The notes under the pieces were generated by a model that did no database searches, was not told where the DNA came from, and was given only the letters and a program-made list of their open reading frames with translations. This document shows, one piece after another, positions 17,033 to 26,486 of a stretch of 64,000 nucleotides of DNA. The first letter of the stretch is position 1. Each line of letters opens with the position of its first letter. This DNA is from Neobacillus vireti (GTDB lineage: Bacteria; Bacillota; Bacilli; Bacillales; Cytobacillaceae). Both the position numbers and the translations under genes were made by a program. The stretch covers positions 939,326 through 1,003,325 of the forward strand of contig NZ_LDNB01000002.1 in NCBI RefSeq assembly GCF_001026695.1, given 5' to 3'.

Positions 17033-19339
17033 ATGAGTGCCAAAGATCAAGTGTCTGTCCGTGACCATAAAGATTATCAAACCGAAGTGGAACGCTTAGA
17101 GTTTACAAAGGAATATATCCGAACTGTTTTAGATATTTCTAAGGGGAATAAAGAATTTTTTGTTGAAAATATGAAGCAATCTTTTGCCGAATTAAATTCA
17201 AAGGATAGTAGTACGAGCTACACGGATCTCCTCGCGAATGCAAGTTTTCTTGAATTAGCGGAAAGTGAACTGAAAAGGCTAGAAAGCGTGATTGGCAAGC
17301 CCTATTTTTCAAGGATTGATTATACGAGCGATAGTACGAATAAGGAAGAAATCTTGTACATCGGCAAGGTATCCTTGTTTGACCGTGTGACACAGCAGCC
17401 GATTATCGTCGATTGGAGATCACCAATTGCCAATGTCTACTATGATGGCCGGCTTGGAGACGTGTCATATGAAGCATATGGGGAGACACAAACCGGTTAC
17501 TTAGCCTTAAAGAGGCAGTATGAAATCATCGATGGATTATTAAAAGAAATCCGCGATATCGATTTGACGACACACGATGAACTTTTGCAGAAATCTTTGT
17601 CAGGTAAAGCAGACAATCGATTAACTGAAATCGTTGCGACCATCCAAAATGAGCAAAATGAAGTAATCCGGGCCTCACTGAAGCACCCAATTATCGTTCA
17701 AGGGGCCGCGGGAAGCGGGAAAACAACCATCGCACTCCATAGAATATCCTACTTTCTCTATTCCTTTGGGTTTCAATTTCCTCCAGAAAAATTAATGATC
17801 CTTGCACCCAACCGACTGTTTATTGATTATATCTCTGCCGTCTTACCTGAACTTGGAGTGAACAAAATTAACCAGACCACTTTTATTGATTTTATGAAAA
17901 GTTGTTTGGGGCAGAAAATAAAACTATTTTCTCCAAATTCTAAGCTGATGAAGCTCCTTGAAGGGAATGGAAAATCTAAGCAAATGCAGTGGGTTTCGAG
18001 CTATAAGGGGTCACTCGAATTTAAGGAATTAATCCATAGTTATGTAAAAGAATTGGAGTTAAAACTCGCACCTGCAGAGGATTTTATTGTAGAAAAATCG
18101 ACGCTCATGAAGGGGAAAAATCTCAAAAAACTATTTTTAAACGAATATACATACTTACCAATCTACAAAAGGCTAAATAAAATAAAAGCCCTATTAACAA
18201 GTGATTTAAAAAAGAAGAAAGCCATCATGCTGTCAAACCTAAACGCGAAATATGAAACAGCCCTAGAGAAGGCTCTTTATAGCAGGAGACTGGAGCCAGA
18301 AAAAAGAAAGCAAAAAGTAGTTACCATGATGGAGAAGAAGGAACAAAGAGTAAAGAGGGTGGAGCAGGAGGCAAAGGTCGCAGTCAAAAAATATATGGAT
18401 GCGTTCGTCATGAAGGATATGTTTACCTTGTATAAGGAACTAATGACTTCTCCTGAAATGATCAAAATGCATTCCACTACTCTTACAGATCAAGAATGTA
18501 AGCTGCTAAGTAGGTATTGTCAGCGGATTTTTGATCGAGGTGCATATGAACTTGAGGATTTGGCTCCGCTTTTTTATATGAAGTCGAAATTGGAAGGAAT
18601 CGATGAAAAATATAAAATGCGCAGTATCTTTATCGATGAAGCGCAGGATTACAGCTATTTTCAATTTGCCGCATTAAAGGAGGGCTTTGATACAGACTTG
18701 TTTACCATTGTGGGAGATTTAGCACAAGGGATTCATTCCTATCGCGGCTTGAATAGTTGGGCACCGGTATTGACAGATATCTTCCCAAATGCGAATTATC
18801 AAGCCTTACAAAAAAGCTACCGGACAACCGTTGAGATTATGAATTTGGCCAACGATATCCTTCAAATGATCGACCAAGACTTGCCAAAGGTCAAACCCGT
18901 CATACGGCATGGTCAAAAGCCATTGTTCAAAACCATTGACCCTACGAATTTAGAACCAGTACGGCTGCAGCTGGAAAAGGAAATTACTTCACTTAAAGAG
19001 GAAGAGCTTCACACGATTGCGATCATTGGACGAACGGATAAAGAATCGCAAAGAATCCATCAGTTATTAGAAAAAAGTCATCTTCCGATTCAATTAGTCG
19101 AGGAAAAAGAAGATATGAAGAAGGGCCACATCGCGATTATACCTTCTTATTTATCAAAAGGGTTAGAATTTGATGCCGTTTTGATCGTTTGCTTGGAAGA
19201 ACCTTATGCAAAAGTGGATCTGGATATCAAATTGCTTTACGTTTCGATGACAAGACCGATGCATCGATTGTATTTATACGGGAAGAGTCCGTCAGACTTT
19301 TTATTACAGCATGCGGACAACTTACATTTTGATAAGTAA
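17033..19339 (+). CDS. helD: HelD-type UvrD/Rep superfamily helicase
   Basis: 768 aa. HelD binds RNA polymerase and uses ATP to clear stalled complexes and recycle the enzyme. A long coiled coil at the N-terminus is followed by WRSPIANVYYD, Walker A GAAGSGKTT near residue 225, a long coiled insert, then FIDEAQDYS (Walker B), GDLAQGIHSYRG and a late LYVSMTRP helicase motif. Length fits B. subtilis HelD (about 774). GAGGTGA lies 13 nt before the ATG; a CTG at 17024 is in frame with ideal spacing and could be the true start. Confidence 0.88.
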   Translation: MSAKDQVSVRDHKDYQTEVERLEFTKEYIRTVLDISKGNKEFFVENMKQSFAELNSKDSSTSYTDLLANASFLELAESELKRLESVIGKPYFSRIDYTSDSTNKEEILYIGKVSLFDRVTQQPIIVDWRSPIANVYYDGRLGDVSYEAYGETQTGYLALKRQYEIIDGLLKEIRDIDLTTHDELLQKSLSGKADNRLTEIVATIQNEQNEVIRASLKHPIIVQGAAGSGKTTIALHRISYFLYSFGFQFPPEKLMILAPNRLFIDYISAVLPELGVNKINQTTFIDFMKSCLGQKIKLFSPNSKLMKLLEGNGKSKQMQWVSSYKGSLEFKELIHSYVKELELKLAPAEDFIVEKSTLMKGKNLKKLFLNEYTYLPIYKRLNKIKALLTSDLKKKKAIMLSNLNAKYETALEKALYSRRLEPEKRKQKVVTMMEKKEQRVKRVEQEAKVAVKKYMDAFVMKDMFTLYKELMTSPEMIKMHSTTLTDQECKLLSRYCQRIFDRGAYELEDLAPLFYMKSKLEGIDEKYKMRSIFIDEAQDYSYFQFAALKEGFDTDLFTIVGDLAQGIHSYRGLNSWAPVLTDIFPNANYQALQKSYRTTVEIMNLANDILQMIDQDLPKVKPVIRHGQKPLFKTIDPTNLEPVRLQLEKEITSLKEEELHTIAIIGRTDKESQRIHQLLEKSHLPIQLVEEKEDMKKGHIAIIPSYLSKGLEFDAVLIVCLEEPYAKVDLDIKLLYVSMTRPMHRLYLYGKSPSDFLLQHADNLHFDK

Positions 19340-19346
19340 AAACTTC

Positions 19347-19377
19347 AAGGGTCAGTCTCAATGTGGGTCTGACCCTT
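19347..19377 (+). terminator. GGGTCTGACCC-type palindrome after helD
   Basis: AAGGGTCAG pairs with CTGACCCTT. A short member of the dispersed family, lacking the GCTAA/TTAGC core. Confidence 0.8.
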
Positions 19378-19432
19378 ATTCCATGCTGATAAACCGCACT
19401 TTAAAAGTGTTGAATTTTACAAAAATTGTCTA

Positions 19433-19620
19433 AATAGCCAAAACAGGTGAAAAAATAGCCAAAACCCCTTGGAAAATAGCCAAAACCTCTTGAAAAATAG
19501 CCAAAACCCCTTGGAAAATAGCCAAAACCTCTTGAAAAATAGCCAAAACCTCTTGAAAAATAGCCAAAACATATAAAAAATTAGCCAAAACCACCAAAAA
19601 ATAGCCAAAACCTTTTGGTC
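19433..19620. repeat. 21-bp tandem repeat, nine copies
   Basis: AATAGCCAAAAC recurs at 19433, 19454, 19475, 19496, 19517, 19538, 19559, about 19580 (variant TTAGCC) and about 19600, a strict 21-bp period. Units alternate CCCTTGGAA and CTCTTGAAA tails. On the minus strand the period equals seven codons and would spell FWLFFKR/FWLFSKG heptads, but that frame starts with TTG and has no ribosome site. Confidence 0.9.
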
Positions 19621-19737
19621 AAAATATGAGAGGTGCAATTACGTCGCTAGCAGCGCTTTTGATTGTTAGCGAGAGAAACGGCAATTTTAGAAAAAACTTC
19701 ATAATGATGATACCGGGGATGGAAAGAACGGTATATT

Positions 19738-19959
19738 TTACCGTGTTACTGCGAGATATGCAATATATACCAATATAGCCCCAATGGCTATGATATAAGC
19801 AAGAAAAACGGGATTTAACGAAATCCAATTTTTTCTAATTGTACTATGAATTTCTTCGTCCAATTCGCTATTTCTCACATTGACTGCTTTACCAATTTTA
19901 AGTGTATAAAATAAACCGCCTACAATTACAATTCCTCCGAGAATAAGCGCAATGGTCAT
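19738..19959 (-). CDS. Small two-TM membrane protein
   Basis: 73 aa with hydrophobic segments at residues 2-20 and 50-69 and a charged middle (NVRNSELDEEIHSTIRKNW). AAAGGTGGTG precedes the ATG at a good distance, so it is likely translated. No family recognised. It is divergent from the GntR-led operon. Confidence 0.6.
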   Translation of the reverse strand: MTIALILGGIVIVGGLFYTLKIGKAVNVRNSELDEEIHSTIRKNWISLNPVFLAYIIAIGAILVYIAYLAVTR

Positions 19960-20193
19960 ACAATAACACCACCTTTACTTTATTTTTTGAAAAAATCGGT
20001 TTGCTATTCATGAACTTTTTTCCAGTACAACCAGATATCTAAATGGAGAACATTGATAGTAAAATCTTTAAAGTGCACACTACTATTAAAAAGTGATGCG
20101 GTTTTTTTATTTGTCATTCAACACTGCTAGTAAGTATTTTTTTGAAAAAAAAATTAAAAAACAAAAGATAATAGATAAATTTTAAAATAACTA

Positions 20194-20262
20194 TTGTAAA
20201 TCTTCTGATTATTTGTATAATGTAATTAATAGATGCTGTCGACAGTATACAGAATGCTGTCG
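20194..20262 (+). promoter_or_regulatory. Promoter and putative GntR operator of the catabolic operon
   Basis: TTGTAA (20194-20199), 16 nt, TATAAT (20216-20221). Downstream lie the perfect palindrome CTGTCGACAG (20236-20245), a TATAC step, and ATGCTGTCG repeated at 20233 and 20254. Repeats at the start site right before a GntR gene suggest self-controlled, ligand-released repression of the operon. Confidence 0.65.
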
Positions 20263-20281
20263 GCTGAATGGAGATGTCAAC

Positions 20282-20941
20282 ATGATTGTAAAAAAGTCTA
20301 ATCCTTTATACGAACAAATTTACGATAATATAAAGGAATCCATTATTAATGGAGAATTTAAATCAGGAGAAAGAATCGTTGATGGATGGATTGCAGAAAA
20401 CTTAGGAGTAAGCCGGAGTCCGGTAAGAGAAGCATTTCGAAAGCTTGAACAAGATGGCTTAATAGTAAATCAAGATGGAACAACATATGTGTATAAACCA
20501 AACGTAGATGACGTAATTGAACTTTTTGAAGTTCGAGCAGGGCTGGAGGGCATGGCTGTATTTTTGGCGACAAAATCAATAACAGATCAGCAAATTGATG
20601 AACTTAGTCAATCTATTCTTCTGGTCGAAAAGGCAATAAAAGAAAATAGAATGGCCGAAGTCATTAAATTAAATACTTTTTTTCATGAATTTATAGTAAA
20701 GAGCAGCGGTAACAAAAGACTTCTTGAGATGATGGGGAAAATTAATAATCTAATCCTCCTTTACCGGAATAATTTTTTTGCGAAGTTTTATGGAAATGAT
20801 GTTTTCATAAATGATCATTATGAAGTGGTCGAAGCCATGAAAATTCGAAATCCAGAATTAGCCTCGGAAAAAATGAGGGAGCATATTCTAAATGATTTGG
20901 ATCAATTAATAGAAAAGTTGAGTGCTCAACAAGATAGTTGA
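20282..20941 (+). CDS. GntR family regulator (FCD/FadR subfamily)
   Basis: 219 aa. The winged helix shows LYEQIYDNIKESIINGEF and LGVSRSPVREAFRKLEQDG; the C-terminal helical FCD domain carries the metal/ligand histidine region (FFHEFIVKSSGN). I start at the ATG at 20282, which has TGGAG upstream; an upstream ATG in frame would lie at the -10 box. First gene of the catabolic operon and presumably its regulator, responding to the substrate or an intermediate. Confidence 0.9.
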   Translation: MIVKKSNPLYEQIYDNIKESIINGEFKSGERIVDGWIAENLGVSRSPVREAFRKLEQDGLIVNQDGTTYVYKPNVDDVIELFEVRAGLEGMAVFLATKSITDQQIDELSQSILLVEKAIKENRMAEVIKLNTFFHEFIVKSSGNKRLLEMMGKINNLILLYRNNFFAKFYGNDVFINDHYEVVEAMKIRNPELASEKMREHILNDLDQLIEKLSAQQDS

Positions 20942-20997
20942 CCTTAAATTGGGATGCACTTCTGCCTAAACTTTCAGTCAAAGAAAGGAGAAAGATC

Positions 20998-21696
20998 ATG
21001 CGTATTTGGGACCAATATCTCGATAAAAGGGATTTAAAGAACTATTCTACCAGTGGTTTTGGAAAGAAATATGGGATTGGGAAAAATCCAGCATTGATTA
21101 TTGTGGATGTTACATATGGTTTTACAGGTGAAGAAGCGGAGCCAATTGAGGAGTCAATTAAAAAGTATCCGGCAAGCTGTGGAGCAGCAAGTTGGGAAGC
21201 TATTAAACATATTCAAGCGTTATTAAAGACTGCTCGAGCTTCAAAAATTCCTGTGTATTATACCATTATTGAAGGGTATAGGGATTCTTCTAATGAACGG
21301 GTTGCCGTTAAGGGTAATCTATTTTCACACCCCTCTCTTCTTGAAGGAGAAAAAGGAACTTGGGTAGTGGATGAAATAATGCCATCTCCTGGGGAAGTAG
21401 TCTTATCTAAAAAGAAGCCAAGCGCTTTTTTTGGTACACCATTGATTTCGCATTTAATTGCCGATAAGGTCGATACCGTCATTGTAGTGGGGTGCACAAC
21501 AAGCGGATGCGTGCGAAGCACTGTCGTCGATGCTTTCTCTTATAACTATCAAGTGATAGTTCCAGAAGAATGTGTATTTGACAGGAGTATAACCTCGCAT
21601 GCTATTAATCTCTTTGATATGCAGCAGAAATATGCAGATGTGGTAAAAACCGATGAGGTAATAAAGGAATTAACTTTGCTTTCTCCGGTTAAATGA
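20998..21696 (+). CDS. nicF: Isochorismatase-family amidohydrolase, probable maleamate amidase
   Basis: 232 aa cysteine hydrolase. The catalytic triad is visible: D37 (LIIVDVTYG), a lysine at 138-140 (SKKKPSAFFGT) and C171 in GCTTSGCVRSTVVDA. This last motif marks the N-carbamoylsarcosine amidase/maleamate amidohydrolase branch. NicF converts maleamate to maleate and ammonia in nicotinate breakdown. The very next gene is a maleate isomerase, and a NicX-type dioxygenase is in the same operon, which makes NicF the best assignment. AAAGGAG precedes the ATG at 20998. Confidence 0.8.
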   Translation: MRIWDQYLDKRDLKNYSTSGFGKKYGIGKNPALIIVDVTYGFTGEEAEPIEESIKKYPASCGAASWEAIKHIQALLKTARASKIPVYYTIIEGYRDSSNERVAVKGNLFSHPSLLEGEKGTWVVDEIMPSPGEVVLSKKKPSAFFGTPLISHLIADKVDTVIVVGCTTSGCVRSTVVDAFSYNYQVIVPEECVFDRSITSHAINLFDMQQKYADVVKTDEVIKELTLLSPVK

Positions 21697-21738
21697 AGTT
21701 TTTCCGCTAAATAATCAATGAAAAGGGATGTGCAAAAT

Positions 21739-22488
21739 TTGACTAAGAATTATCGTATTGGGCTTATTGTCCCAAGCTCTAACACAACCATGGAAACAGA
21801 AATACCGGCGATGCTAAATTCAAGAGGCAATGAGGAGGCAGCGTTTACATTCCACTCCAGCCGAATGAGGATGCTACATGTAACAAAGGAAGAATTAGCG
21901 AAAATGGATTTGGAGAGCGACCGCTGTGCTTTAGAACTATCTGATGCAAGATGTGATGCGATTGCTTACGCATGTTTGGTCGCAATTATGTCTCAAGGTT
22001 CTGGTTACCACTGTCTTTCCGAGTCACGACTTTCTGGCATAGCAAAAGAAAATGGTACCGATGTTTCTGTCATAAGCAGTGCTGGTGCCTTGGTTGAAGG
22101 GATCCAAACTTTAAATGCAAAAAAAGTATCCATTATTACGCCTTATATGAAACCGCTTACTAAAATGGTGGTTGATTATATCGAGGAAAGTGGGATCGAG
22201 GTAATGGATTCCATCAGTTTGGAAGTGGCTGATAACCTAGAAGTAGGCCGGTTAAATCCTCTAAATCTGCTAGAAATAGTAAAGGATTTAGATGTTAGTC
22301 AGGCTGATGCAGTGGTTTTATCGGCATGTGTTCAAATGCCATCACTGCCGGCCATTCAAAAGGTAGAAGATATGCTTGGATTACCTGTCCTTTCAGCAAG
22401 TACGGCAACAGTCTATCAAATTCTTAAGAGTTTAGATCTCAAAGCGAGTGTTCCAAATGCTGGGAAGTTATTATCAGGTGCTTTTTAA
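21739..22488 (+). CDS. nicE: Maleate cis-trans isomerase
   Basis: 249 aa, Asp/Glu racemase superfamily. Converts maleate to fumarate, the exit into the TCA cycle. The signature PSSNTTMETEIPAML is present, followed by FTFHSSRMRM and SDRCALELSDAR; the two catalytic cysteines sit at C79 (YACLVAIMS) and C197 (LSACVQMP). From memory the similarity to Pseudomonas NicE is very strong. The TTG at 21739 is preferred over the ATG at 21718: it has AAGGGATG 8 nt upstream and gives the usual N-terminus (MTKNYRIG). Confidence 0.92.
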   Translation: MTKNYRIGLIVPSSNTTMETEIPAMLNSRGNEEAAFTFHSSRMRMLHVTKEELAKMDLESDRCALELSDARCDAIAYACLVAIMSQGSGYHCLSESRLSGIAKENGTDVSVISSAGALVEGIQTLNAKKVSIITPYMKPLTKMVVDYIEESGIEVMDSISLEVADNLEVGRLNPLNLLEIVKDLDVSQADAVVLSACVQMPSLPAIQKVEDMLGLPVLSASTATVYQILKSLDLKASVPNAGKLLSGAF

Positions 22489-22570
22489 AAACCTGAAACA
22501 AATAGTTTTCGAGATGAAAGGTCAATTTTTTGTTTCACAATCCAAATTTGTGAAAACGGAGGTTATCTGA

Positions 22571-24511
22571 ATGAATGAGCAATATGCTAAGTTACTATCA
22601 CCTGGGAAAATTGGCAGCCTTGAAATAAAAAACAGAATCGTAAAAGCACCACAATCGACGGGCCTAAGTAATCGTGATGGTACAGTTTCTGAAAGATTAG
22701 TAAGACACTACAAAGAAATAGCTCGTGGCGGTACAGGACTGATTATTGTGGAATATACGTATATCGACAATGAGGCCAGTAAATCAGCGTATTGCCAATT
22801 AGGAATTAGTGATAATGAACATATTGCAGGTTTATCCTGGCTGGTCTCTTCGATTCACGATGAAGGGGCAAAAGCAGGCATTCAAATTGAACATTGTGGA
22901 AGGCAAAAGTTCTTAGGAACACCGCCTATTAAGGCACCATCTAGGATCCCTTGGCCAACGCTCTATGAACAAACCGGAAATGTACCTGAAGAGCTGACAA
23001 TTGAAGAAATCAAGCAAATTGTAGAAGATTTTGGCGACGCTGCTAGGCGAGCAAAGATTGCAGGATTTGATTTAGTTGAAATACATGCCGCCCACGGATA
23101 TTTAATAACAAATTTCCTTTCCCCTCACACGAATAAACGAACAGACCTATACGGTGGAACTTTAGAAAATAGAATGAGAATTTTATTGGAAGTCATTAGA
23201 AACGTGAAAGCAAAAGTAGGCGAGGACTTCCCGATAACAATGAGAATTAATGGGACAGATTATGAACCCGATGGAATTACAATTGAGGAATCAATAGAGG
23301 TTTGTAAACAGGCGGAACAACTGGGTATCTACGCATTCCATGTGTCAGGCGGAGATCATCACATGATGAATTATCAAGTAAGCCCGATGACAGTCCCAAA
23401 AGGCCCAAATGTGTGGGCAGCAGAGGCCATTAAACGATCTGTTTCTGTTCCCATCATTGCATCAGGTTCCATTACAACACCGCAATTTGCCGAAGAAATC
23501 CTCCAGGAAAAAAATGTCGATTTTGTTTCTTTAGGCAGACCTTTACTCGCAGATCCATACTTCCCATTAAAGGCAAAAGAAGGGCGGACGGAAGATATTA
23601 TTCCATGTATCCGCTGTAATGATGGCTGTATGGAAAGAACATTCTTCAACTATCAATCTATTAGGTGCTCGGTCAATCCAAATATGGGTAGAGAAGGTGA
23701 ACTTCCGATTAAACCTGCCAGTGCTTCTAAAAATATTGCTGTAGTTGGAGGAGGACCCGCGGGAATGGAGGCAGCTAGAGTTAGTGCACTTCGCGGTCAT
23801 AAGGTTACATTATTCGAAAAAGGAAAATTAGGCGGAGTTTTGCCAGCATCATCGGTTACACCATTTAAAGCAGATATCCGAATGTTAGAAAACTACTTCT
23901 CTGCCCAAGTAGAGAAGTTAAATATAAAAATAGTTCATGAAGAAGCAACGCTGGATACGATCAAAGCTGGTGATTTTGACACCGCTGTAATCGCGGTTGG
24001 AAAGGTGCCAAAACCTGTTGATATTAGTGGTATTGACCCATCAAAAGTTATAAATGGAATAGATGTTTTGTCACAAAAGGCTGACACTGGACAAAGTGTA
24101 GTCATTGTTGGCGGCGGGATGACAGGAATTGAAACCGCTTTATTTCTAGCCGAGAAAGGGCGTAACGTCACAATTATTGAGCAGTCGAAGGACATTTTGA
24201 ATAATGACTTAATTACTTTCAAAATTTCATATAGGGAGTTTTTAACTCAAAGAGGCATTACTATTTATACTTCATCGGAAATAAAGGAAGTAAATGAAAA
24301 AGTTGTAACTGTTATTAATAGGTCTGGGAAGGAGCACTTACTAACAGCCGATACGGTTGTTGTAGCAACAGGTTATTCAGCAAATAATGATTTGTCACAG
24401 CAATTAAAAGAACAAGCTGAACTAGAGGTATTTCCAATTGGCGATGGTAAGCGCCCGGGAAAAATATACGATGCAATTCATGATGGTTATTTAACAGGAT
24501 TGCGAATCTAG
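22571..24511 (+). CDS. Old-Yellow-Enzyme-type FMN/4Fe-4S/FAD oxidoreductase
   Basis: 646 aa with the architecture of 2,4-dienoyl-CoA reductase and trimethylamine dehydrogenase. An FMN-binding TIM barrel (1-370; AAHGYLITNFLSPHTNKR) is followed by a 4Fe-4S motif (CIRCNDGC then C about 11 residues on) and an FAD/NAD(P) part with VVGGGPAGMEAAR and VVIVGGGMTGIETA. It probably reduces an activated C=C bond in a ring-derived intermediate, or could supply electrons to the oxygenase (speculative). CGGAGG precedes the ATG. 82 bp after nicE. Confidence 0.85.
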   Translation: MNEQYAKLLSPGKIGSLEIKNRIVKAPQSTGLSNRDGTVSERLVRHYKEIARGGTGLIIVEYTYIDNEASKSAYCQLGISDNEHIAGLSWLVSSIHDEGAKAGIQIEHCGRQKFLGTPPIKAPSRIPWPTLYEQTGNVPEELTIEEIKQIVEDFGDAARRAKIAGFDLVEIHAAHGYLITNFLSPHTNKRTDLYGGTLENRMRILLEVIRNVKAKVGEDFPITMRINGTDYEPDGITIEESIEVCKQAEQLGIYAFHVSGGDHHMMNYQVSPMTVPKGPNVWAAEAIKRSVSVPIIASGSITTPQFAEEILQEKNVDFVSLGRPLLADPYFPLKAKEGRTEDIIPCIRCNDGCMERTFFNYQSIRCSVNPNMGREGELPIKPASASKNIAVVGGGPAGMEAARVSALRGHKVTLFEKGKLGGVLPASSVTPFKADIRMLENYFSAQVEKLNIKIVHEEATLDTIKAGDFDTAVIAVGKVPKPVDISGIDPSKVINGIDVLSQKADTGQSVVIVGGGMTGIETALFLAEKGRNVTIIEQSKDILNNDLITFKISYREFLTQRGITIYTSSEIKEVNEKVVTVINRSGKEHLLTADTVVVATGYSANNDLSQQLKEQAELEVFPIGDGKRPGKIYDAIHDGYLTGLRI

Positions 24512-24578
24512 TAATTACAATCAAAACAAATATACAAAAAAAGATTTATATAAATAAATGAGTAATGAGGTGCTCAAA

Positions 24579-25928
24579 ATGTGTCAGGAATTTAAGTCAC
24601 CGCTTTCTAAAAGGGCAAGAGCAATGTTAGAAGATTTTCAGGCAAGCCTTGAGCAAGGAATTTCAAAAATAGGTGTATTGAATGATGAGGAAATTCATCA
24701 AGCAGAGTTAGAAAGGGTTTTCGGGAGAAACTGGAACTTTCTTGCACATGAATCTGAAATCCCAAACAAAAATGATTACGTTCTTCGTTCTATTGGAGAC
24801 GATACGTTTATTGTAAACAGGGGAAGTGACGGAGAAATCCGCGTTTTATTGGATGTTTGTCCTCACCGCGGGGCGAGCATTTGTCGGGCAGCAAAAGGTA
24901 GTTCTTCTCATTTTCAGTGTCCATATCATGGGTGGACGTTTAAAAATAATGGTGATTTAGTGGGAACTCCGTCGTTTAAGGATGCTTATAGCGGTCTTGA
25001 TCGAAAGGAATGGGGACTTACCCAAGCACCACGGGTGGAAATATTTCATGGCTTCGTTTTTGCGACGTTAGATGAGAACTGTCCTGATCTTAAAGAATCA
25101 TTAGCTGGGATGGGCTGGTACTTGGATATGATCTTTTCATTGCAAGATGAAGGTATGGAAGTTTTGGGAGAACCCCAACGTTTTATCATTAAGGCGAACT
25201 GGAAAATTGCTGCCGAAAACTTTTCCGGCGACGATTATCACTTAATGACCCTCCACAAATCAACCTATGATATTGGGGTCATGCAAATCCCTCTTAGAGA
25301 AAATATGAAGGGCTATCATATACAGGCAGGAAATGGTCACGGAATCAGCTTCTCTATTGATCTTGAAAGTAAGGACCCGCTTTTCTTCTATTATCCAGAG
25401 GAAATTGTCAAAACCTTTAATTTGGAAAACTTATCTGAAAAACAGCTTGAATTAGCACGTGGTTCACGCGTTTGTGTAGGAAATATATTTCCAAATATTT
25501 CGTTCTTAATGCTGCCGTTAAGCCCTGATCCGAAAAATGTTCCGCCTACGCCACTGTTTACATGGAGGGTTTGGCAGCCGAAAGGAAAGGATGAAATTGA
25601 AGTTTGGAACTGGTTCATGATGTACAAAAATACGTCAGAGGAATTTAAAAGGGCTTCTTATCGAGCAGCAATGGCGTCTTTCGGAATCGCCGGCACATTC
25701 GAACTAGATGATGCAATCCCTTGGGAAACTATTACAAGAAATGCCAAGGGGACATTTGCTAAGAAAAACATGAAATTAAATCTGCAGATGGGGATGGAAG
25801 GGATGGGAACGGCGAAACAAGTCATGGAATGGCCATTTCCTGGAATAGCCTATTATCCACGTTACGAGGAAGGAAATCAACGGCATTTATATCGACACTA
25901 TTTAAAGGAAATGCTCTCAGAAGAATAA
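24579..25928 (+). CDS. Rieske non-heme iron ring-hydroxylating oxygenase, alpha subunit
   Basis: 449 aa. Adds both atoms of O2 to an aromatic ring to give a cis-dihydrodiol. The Rieske 2Fe-2S motif is complete: C94-X-H96-X17-C114-X2-H117. The catalytic iron site has the bridging D218, ligands H221 and H226 (GDDYHLMTLH) and a late aspartate at 377/378, the spacing seen in naphthalene and biphenyl dioxygenases. The ATG at 24579 is chosen because GAGGTG is 6 nt upstream; an ATG at 24558 is also in frame. The beta subunit follows after 17 nt. No ferredoxin or reductase gene is nearby. Confidence 0.93.
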   Translation: MCQEFKSPLSKRARAMLEDFQASLEQGISKIGVLNDEEIHQAELERVFGRNWNFLAHESEIPNKNDYVLRSIGDDTFIVNRGSDGEIRVLLDVCPHRGASICRAAKGSSSHFQCPYHGWTFKNNGDLVGTPSFKDAYSGLDRKEWGLTQAPRVEIFHGFVFATLDENCPDLKESLAGMGWYLDMIFSLQDEGMEVLGEPQRFIIKANWKIAAENFSGDDYHLMTLHKSTYDIGVMQIPLRENMKGYHIQAGNGHGISFSIDLESKDPLFFYYPEEIVKTFNLENLSEKQLELARGSRVCVGNIFPNISFLMLPLSPDPKNVPPTPLFTWRVWQPKGKDEIEVWNWFMMYKNTSEEFKRASYRAAMASFGIAGTFELDDAIPWETITRNAKGTFAKKNMKLNLQMGMEGMGTAKQVMEWPFPGIAYYPRYEEGNQRHLYRHYLKEMLSEE

Positions 25929-25945
25929 AAGGGGGGAATCAAAAA

Positions 25946-26455
25946 TTGAAAGTGCCTTTTGATTTATACCAAGAGGGAATTGAATTTTTTCTGCAAGAAG
26001 CAGAATTGATTGATGACGGGAAATTTAGGGAGTGGCTGGAACTGATGACAGAAGATTTTACTTATAGAATTCCAGTAAGGGTTACACGCGAGAAAGCAGC
26101 CCCCACTGAATTCAGTGATTTGGCCAGTCATATGGACGAAACCAAAAACACGATGGAGATGCGTGTCATTCGTGCCTATTCAGAATACAACTGGGCGGAA
26201 GATCCTGTATCAAGAACAAGGCATTTTTTAACCAATTTCAGAGCTACGATGGATGAAAACGCTGAAAACGTAATCCAATATAAAACAAACTTCCTATTGT
26301 ATAGAGGAAAATTTGATTTGCCGACTTTTCAGTTTTTAAGCGGTGAAAGGCATGATACAATCCGCCGAGTTGATGGCCAGTGGAAAATATCAAAAAGGCT
26401 TATTTTACTTGATCATGCCACCATCCCAATGAATAACCTGGCGATCTTTATTTAG
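25946..26455 (+). CDS. Ring-hydroxylating oxygenase, beta subunit
   Basis: 169 aa, NTF2/SnoaL-like fold that forms the (alpha-beta)3 core of the oxygenase. Features: QEGIEFFLQEAELIDDGKF at the start, a central SRTRHFLTNFRA block and VDGQWKISKRLILLDHATIP near the end, typical of BphA2/NdoC-like subunits. The TTG at 25946 has GGGGGG 9 nt upstream; the longer frame would overlap the alpha gene by 100 bp without a ribosome site. Confidence 0.92.
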   Translation: MKVPFDLYQEGIEFFLQEAELIDDGKFREWLELMTEDFTYRIPVRVTREKAAPTEFSDLASHMDETKNTMEMRVIRAYSEYNWAEDPVSRTRHFLTNFRATMDENAENVIQYKTNFLLYRGKFDLPTFQFLSGERHDTIRRVDGQWKISKRLILLDHATIPMNNLAIFI

Positions 26456-26486
26456 ACAAGAGAAAAATGACCCGAGGAGAATGAAA

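Noticed and set aside
19417..19638. Aromatic heptad-repeat protein on the minus strand
   Set aside because: No ribosome site at the TTG start and the frame follows trivially from the 21-bp repeat; kept only as a repeat finding.
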